The notes beneath the pieces are model-generated. The model made no database searches. It saw only the letters and a program-made list of their open reading frames with translations, and was not told the DNA's origin. From Clostridiales bacterium (GTDB taxonomy: Bacteria > Bacillota > Clostridia > Christensenellales > Borkfalkiaceae), in NCBI GenBank assembly GCA_015055965.1, contig SVHG01000001.1, positions 124,001 to 188,000 on the forward strand: a stretch of DNA of 64,000 nucleotides, in the 5' to 3' direction. Every line of letters starts with the position of its first letter. The stretch's first letter is position 1. Made by a program: the position numbers and the translations under genes. Shown here piece by piece: positions 61,277-64,000 of this stretch.

Positions 61277-63044
61277 TTTCAGAGCCTCCTTTATTTTGTG
61301 AGTAATATACCTCTTGGTAAATTTCGTTGGTAGCAAGTAGCTCGTCGTGATTACCAAAGCCTACCACCTTGCCGCCTTCCATTACTATAATCTTATCTGC
61401 ATCCTGAACGGAAGCTATACGCTGAGCTATAATAATCTTGGTTGTAGTGGGAATATATTCCTTAAAGCCCTTTCTAATAAGAGCGTCCGTTCTGGTATCT
61501 ACTGCAGAGGTAGAGTCGTCTAAAATTAAAATCTTTGGCTTTTTAAGCAGCGCTCTTGCAATACATAAGCGTTGCTTTTGACCGCCTGATACGTTAGCAC
61601 CGCCTTGGTCTATAAGGGTATCGTATTTATCGGGGAAGCTATTTATAAACTCTGCTGCTTGAGCAAGCTCGCAAGCTTCTGCAATTTCTTCGTCCGTTGC
61701 GTTTTCATTACCCCAACGAAGGTTTTCTTTAATAGTGCCGGAGAATAGAACGTTCTTTTGTAAAACTACTGAAACGGCATCACGAAGCACCTTTAAATCG
61801 TATTCCTTAACGTTTACACCGCCAACCTTAACCTCGCCCTCGGTTGCGTCGTAAAGGCGGGGAATAAGCTGAATTAAGGTGGTTTTGGAAGAACCCGTTC
61901 CACCGATTATACCTATCGTTTGCCCAGATTCAATCTTTAAATCAACGTCCGTTAAGCATAATTTATCCTTCTTTGATTTATAGCTAAAGTTAACGTCTTT
62001 AAACTCAATAGAGCCGTCTATAACTTCGTTAACGGCATTTTCGGGGCTTAAAATATCACTATGCTCATCTAATACCTCGCATATTCTTTTTGCAGGCGCT
62101 TCTGCAATAGTTATTTGAACGAAGATCATAGAAAGCATCATAAGACTCATAAGAACCTGCGTTACGTAAGTGATTAAGGTAGAAAGCTCACTTGCGGTAA
62201 ATCCACCAACAACGGTAGCATCCCCAATAACCGCCTTAGTACCAAACCAACAAATTAAAACTGTGGATGCGTAAACGGCAAGATTCATTAAGGGGTTGTT
62301 AAAGGCAACTATTCTTTCTGCCTTAACGAAATCCTTATGGATTTGACCGGAAGCCTCTTTAAATTTTCTGGTTTCCTCATCTTCACGCACGTAGGTTTTA
62401 ACAACACGCATACCGCGAATGTTTTCTTGAACTACTACGTTTAATCTATCGTAATTCTTAAATACCTTATCAAACACGGGGAAGGCAAGCTTCATAATAA
62501 TAAGCAATCCTACTGCTAATAAGGGAATGGTTGCTAAAAATACAAGCGCTAGCTTTGCGTTAAGCATAAAGCTCATAATTAGCGTGAATATCAAGTTTAG
62601 GGGGGCACGTACTGCAATTCTTATAACCATTTGGAATGCCATTTGAACCCAGTTAACGTCCGTAGTCATTCTTGTTATAAGCGAAGAAGAAGAGAATTTA
62701 TCTATATTGTTAAAAGAATAATTTTGAACGCTATAGAACATATTCTTTCTTAAATTCTTTGCAAAGCCCGCAGATGAAATTGCCGCCATTCTGCCGGACA
62801 TAGCGCCAAAATATAAAGCAACTAAGGCAAACACAACCAGCAATCCACCGTAGCCCAAAATTTGCTTAATGGGATCGCCCGCGGTAACCGCGTTTGGATC
62901 GCCCGCATTTTCTATAACTGCAAGCAGCTTACTCATTACGTAAGGGATAAGCACGTCAAAAATAACCTCTAAGGTTACGAAAATAGGGGTAAGAATGGTT
63001 TGCTTTTTATACTCCCCTATGCTTTTTGAAAGCTTTTTAATCAT
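61269..63044 (-). CDS. ABC exporter half-transporter with degenerate catalytic site
   Basis: About 591 residues. Six-helix membrane domain and an ATPase with GGTGSSKTT, VSGGQKQRLCIARA and LILDDSTSAVD, where the catalytic Glu is Asp. This marks the degenerate site of heterodimeric exporters (as in TM287/288). I choose ATG 63044, 8 nt after AGGA and just past the MarR stop; starts at 63068 and 63053 are possible. It is co-translated with both neighbours. Confidence 0.92.
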   Translation of the reverse strand: MIKKLSKSIGEYKKQTILTPIFVTLEVIFDVLIPYVMSKLLAVIENAGDPNAVTAGDPIKQILGYGGLLVVFALVALYFGAMSGRMAAISSAGFAKNLRKNMFYSVQNYSFNNIDKFSSSSLITRMTTDVNWVQMAFQMVIRIAVRAPLNLIFTLIMSFMLNAKLALVFLATIPLLAVGLLIIMKLAFPVFDKVFKNYDRLNVVVQENIRGMRVVKTYVREDEETRKFKEASGQIHKDFVKAERIVAFNNPLMNLAVYASTVLICWFGTKAVIGDATVVGGFTASELSTLITYVTQVLMSLMMLSMIFVQITIAEAPAKRICEVLDEHSDILSPENAVNEVIDGSIEFKDVNFSYKSKKDKLCLTDVDLKIESGQTIGIIGGTGSSKTTLIQLIPRLYDATEGEVKVGGVNVKEYDLKVLRDAVSVVLQKNVLFSGTIKENLRWGNENATDEEIAEACELAQAAEFINSFPDKYDTLIDQGGANVSGGQKQRLCIARALLKKPKILILDDSTSAVDTRTDALIRKGFKEYIPTTTKIIIAQRIASVQDADKIIVMEGGKVVGFGNHDELLATNEIYQEVYYSQNKGGSENE

Positions 63045-63046
63045 TG

Positions 63047-63544
63047 TTAGCATTCCTGTTTTTTGCATTTACAACGCTCACACTCCTTTTTAGCATTATC
63101 TAATAAATTTGACTGCACCTTATACAGTAAGGATAGCAGGGTTTCTATTTCCTCTTGCGTAAGTCCGCTTTTTAACAGTTCTTCGTTACGCTTAAACTCT
63201 TCTTCCAACAAGTAAAACAGCTCTTTTGCCTTATCTGTTAACACTATTCGCTTTAAGCGCGCGTCGTAAGGCACGCTTTCACGCACGATAAGCCCGTTTT
63301 TTTCCATAAGCTGTAATATTGCGGTGGCGGTGCTTCTTCGCATAGAAAACCGTTTTTCTACGTCCTTTTGAAAAACGTCTTGCCCTTCACGAGATTTTAA
63401 ATAACCTATTATATAACCGTGCGTTCCCGTAACGTTATCTATAGTTTTTATTGTGGAAAGTCCTTCTAACCTTCGCTTAATAAGTATATTAACGTTGCGA
63501 AGAGCCATTCCTAAATTATTACTTTTCTCTTCTATACAACCCAT
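63047..63544 (-). CDS. MarR-family transcriptional regulator
   Basis: 165 residues with a winged helix (VEKRFSMRRSTATAILQLMEKNGLIVRESVPYDARLKRI) and a Cys/Lys-rich C-terminus (CERCKCKKQEC). It begins the exporter operon and probably represses it until a substrate binds. AGGGGG precedes the ATG. The terminal CxxCxCxxxxC could bind metal or respond to oxidation, an unusual feature for MarR. Confidence 0.9.
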   Translation of the reverse strand: MGCIEEKSNNLGMALRNVNILIKRRLEGLSTIKTIDNVTGTHGYIIGYLKSREGQDVFQKDVEKRFSMRRSTATAILQLMEKNGLIVRESVPYDARLKRIVLTDKAKELFYLLEEEFKRNEELLKSGLTQEEIETLLSLLYKVQSNLLDNAKKECERCKCKKQEC

Positions 63545-63848
63545 TTTGTTAGCCCCCTAACATTTTATATGTGAGTATTATATATTTATATTAAAATAAA
63601 GTCAAATATATGAAAGGCATCTTTTAAATAATTTTGCCATTTTTTAAAGTTTTTTAATACCTTAAAACGGTAATATTACACCATCTAACCAAGTAATGAT
63701 AAGCCTTTAAAAATTATTTTTCTTTTTTAATAAAAATTATTTAAGCCACAATAATAAATTACAAGCTAAAAGGGAAGGTTAATTTTTACCTAACCTTCCC
63801 CTTATTTTTATTTAAAATATGCAGTTAATCGCGCTATAGCGCGGTTTT
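63545..63848. other. Gap with terminator and motif
   Basis: AT-rich; a 10-bp terminator stem GGGAAGGTTA / TAACCTTCCC with a T-rich tail lies at 63770-63802. A dispersed motif (63825-63839, minus) lies next to the last gene's stop. No gene is seen. Confidence 0.7.
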
Positions 63849-64000
63849 TTAAGCTAAATCTATTTCTAAAAATCTAGCGGTATAGCTACCCGGTTTAAGC
63901 TTAAGCGTTACACCGTTTGCAGTAAAGGTTAGCTCTTCTTTGCTTCTTAAGGGATATGCTATTTTTGCGCCTTGAACAGCCCCGATATCAACGGGAATTT
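63849..64000 (-). CDS. C-terminal fragment of a possible glycoside hydrolase
   Basis: The last 50 residues of a gene running beyond the window: a beta-rich stretch ending LKPGSYTARFLEIDLA. Such endings (short beta domain with a TARFLEI-like close) occur in alpha-galactosidases and other glycoside hydrolases, but the call rests on this alone. TAA is at 63849-63851. Confidence 0.35.
   Translation of the reverse strand, partial: IPVDIGAVQGAKIAYPLRSKEELTFTANGVTLKLKPGSYTARFLEIDLA

Overview
The window is a low-GC bacterial chromosome segment with compact gene packing, AGGAGG-type ribosome binding sites and consensus TTGACA-N17-TATAAT promoters. Clostridial gene order recurs: tmcAL divergent from pta-ackA-DUF177-rpmF, pth-mfd-foldase, and rpsB-tsf. 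A SpoIIE-type phosphatase and a SpoVK-like AAA ATPase point to a spore-forming or recently spore-forming member of the Clostridia. Several families here (BspA-like leucine-rich proteins, M6 protease, galactokinase, Pta-AckA acetate branch) fit an uncultured gut Firmicute. Species cannot be set from the sequence alone.

Layout. 1-9.5 kb: foldase-like lipoprotein (cut by the window edge), mfd, pth, a repeat-filled gap, prs, tadA, rlmH and a CPBP protease. 9.7-12.3 kb: a metal efflux operon (ArsR-type sensor, HMA chaperone, P1B ATPase) with a visible operator. 12.4-20 kb: a conserved clostridial protein, an HNH nuclease, rpsB-tsf with a leader, DUF2752 and DUF4190 membrane proteins and an M6 metalloprotease. 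20-26.8 kb: galK, SpoIIE, small membrane proteins, a TetR-type regulator and a radical SAM protein. 26.9-32.2 kb: a RyR/TrkA-N membrane protein with a tandem AAA ATPase and a leucine-rich protein. 32.4-39.4 kb: ABC transporter, two overlapping degenerate-enzyme genes, HU and DegV. 39.5-45.6 kb: a restriction-modification or defence island (GIY-YIG/helicase, an unknown protein, two methylase-like proteins, a divergent Xre regulator). 45.7-48.5 kb: a BspA-like lipoprotein and a lipoprotein carrying a barnase-type RNase domain. 48.7-56.4 kb: housekeeping and acetate metabolism, SLOG protein, lipoprotein, acyl-ACP thioesterase. 56.5-64 kb: membrane protein, a large repeat array, a heterodimeric ABC exporter with its MarR regulator, and the C-terminus of a further gene.

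The most unusual material is non-coding. (i) A family of long stem-loop elements, about 125-155 bp, keeps its apical hairpin and internal loop while the helices change in compensating ways. (ii) Arrays of short hairpins of about 123 bp period sit inside such elements. (iii) A motif of about 18 bp (consensus CTATAGSKCGATTAWCGC) occurs about 18 times, mostly against stop codons. (iv) Several promoters place the -10 box exactly 6 nt before ATG, which predicts leaderless mRNAs. Among the proteins, the RyR/TrkA-N plus tandem-AAA pair, the split methylase island and the barnase-like lipoprotein most deserve follow-up.
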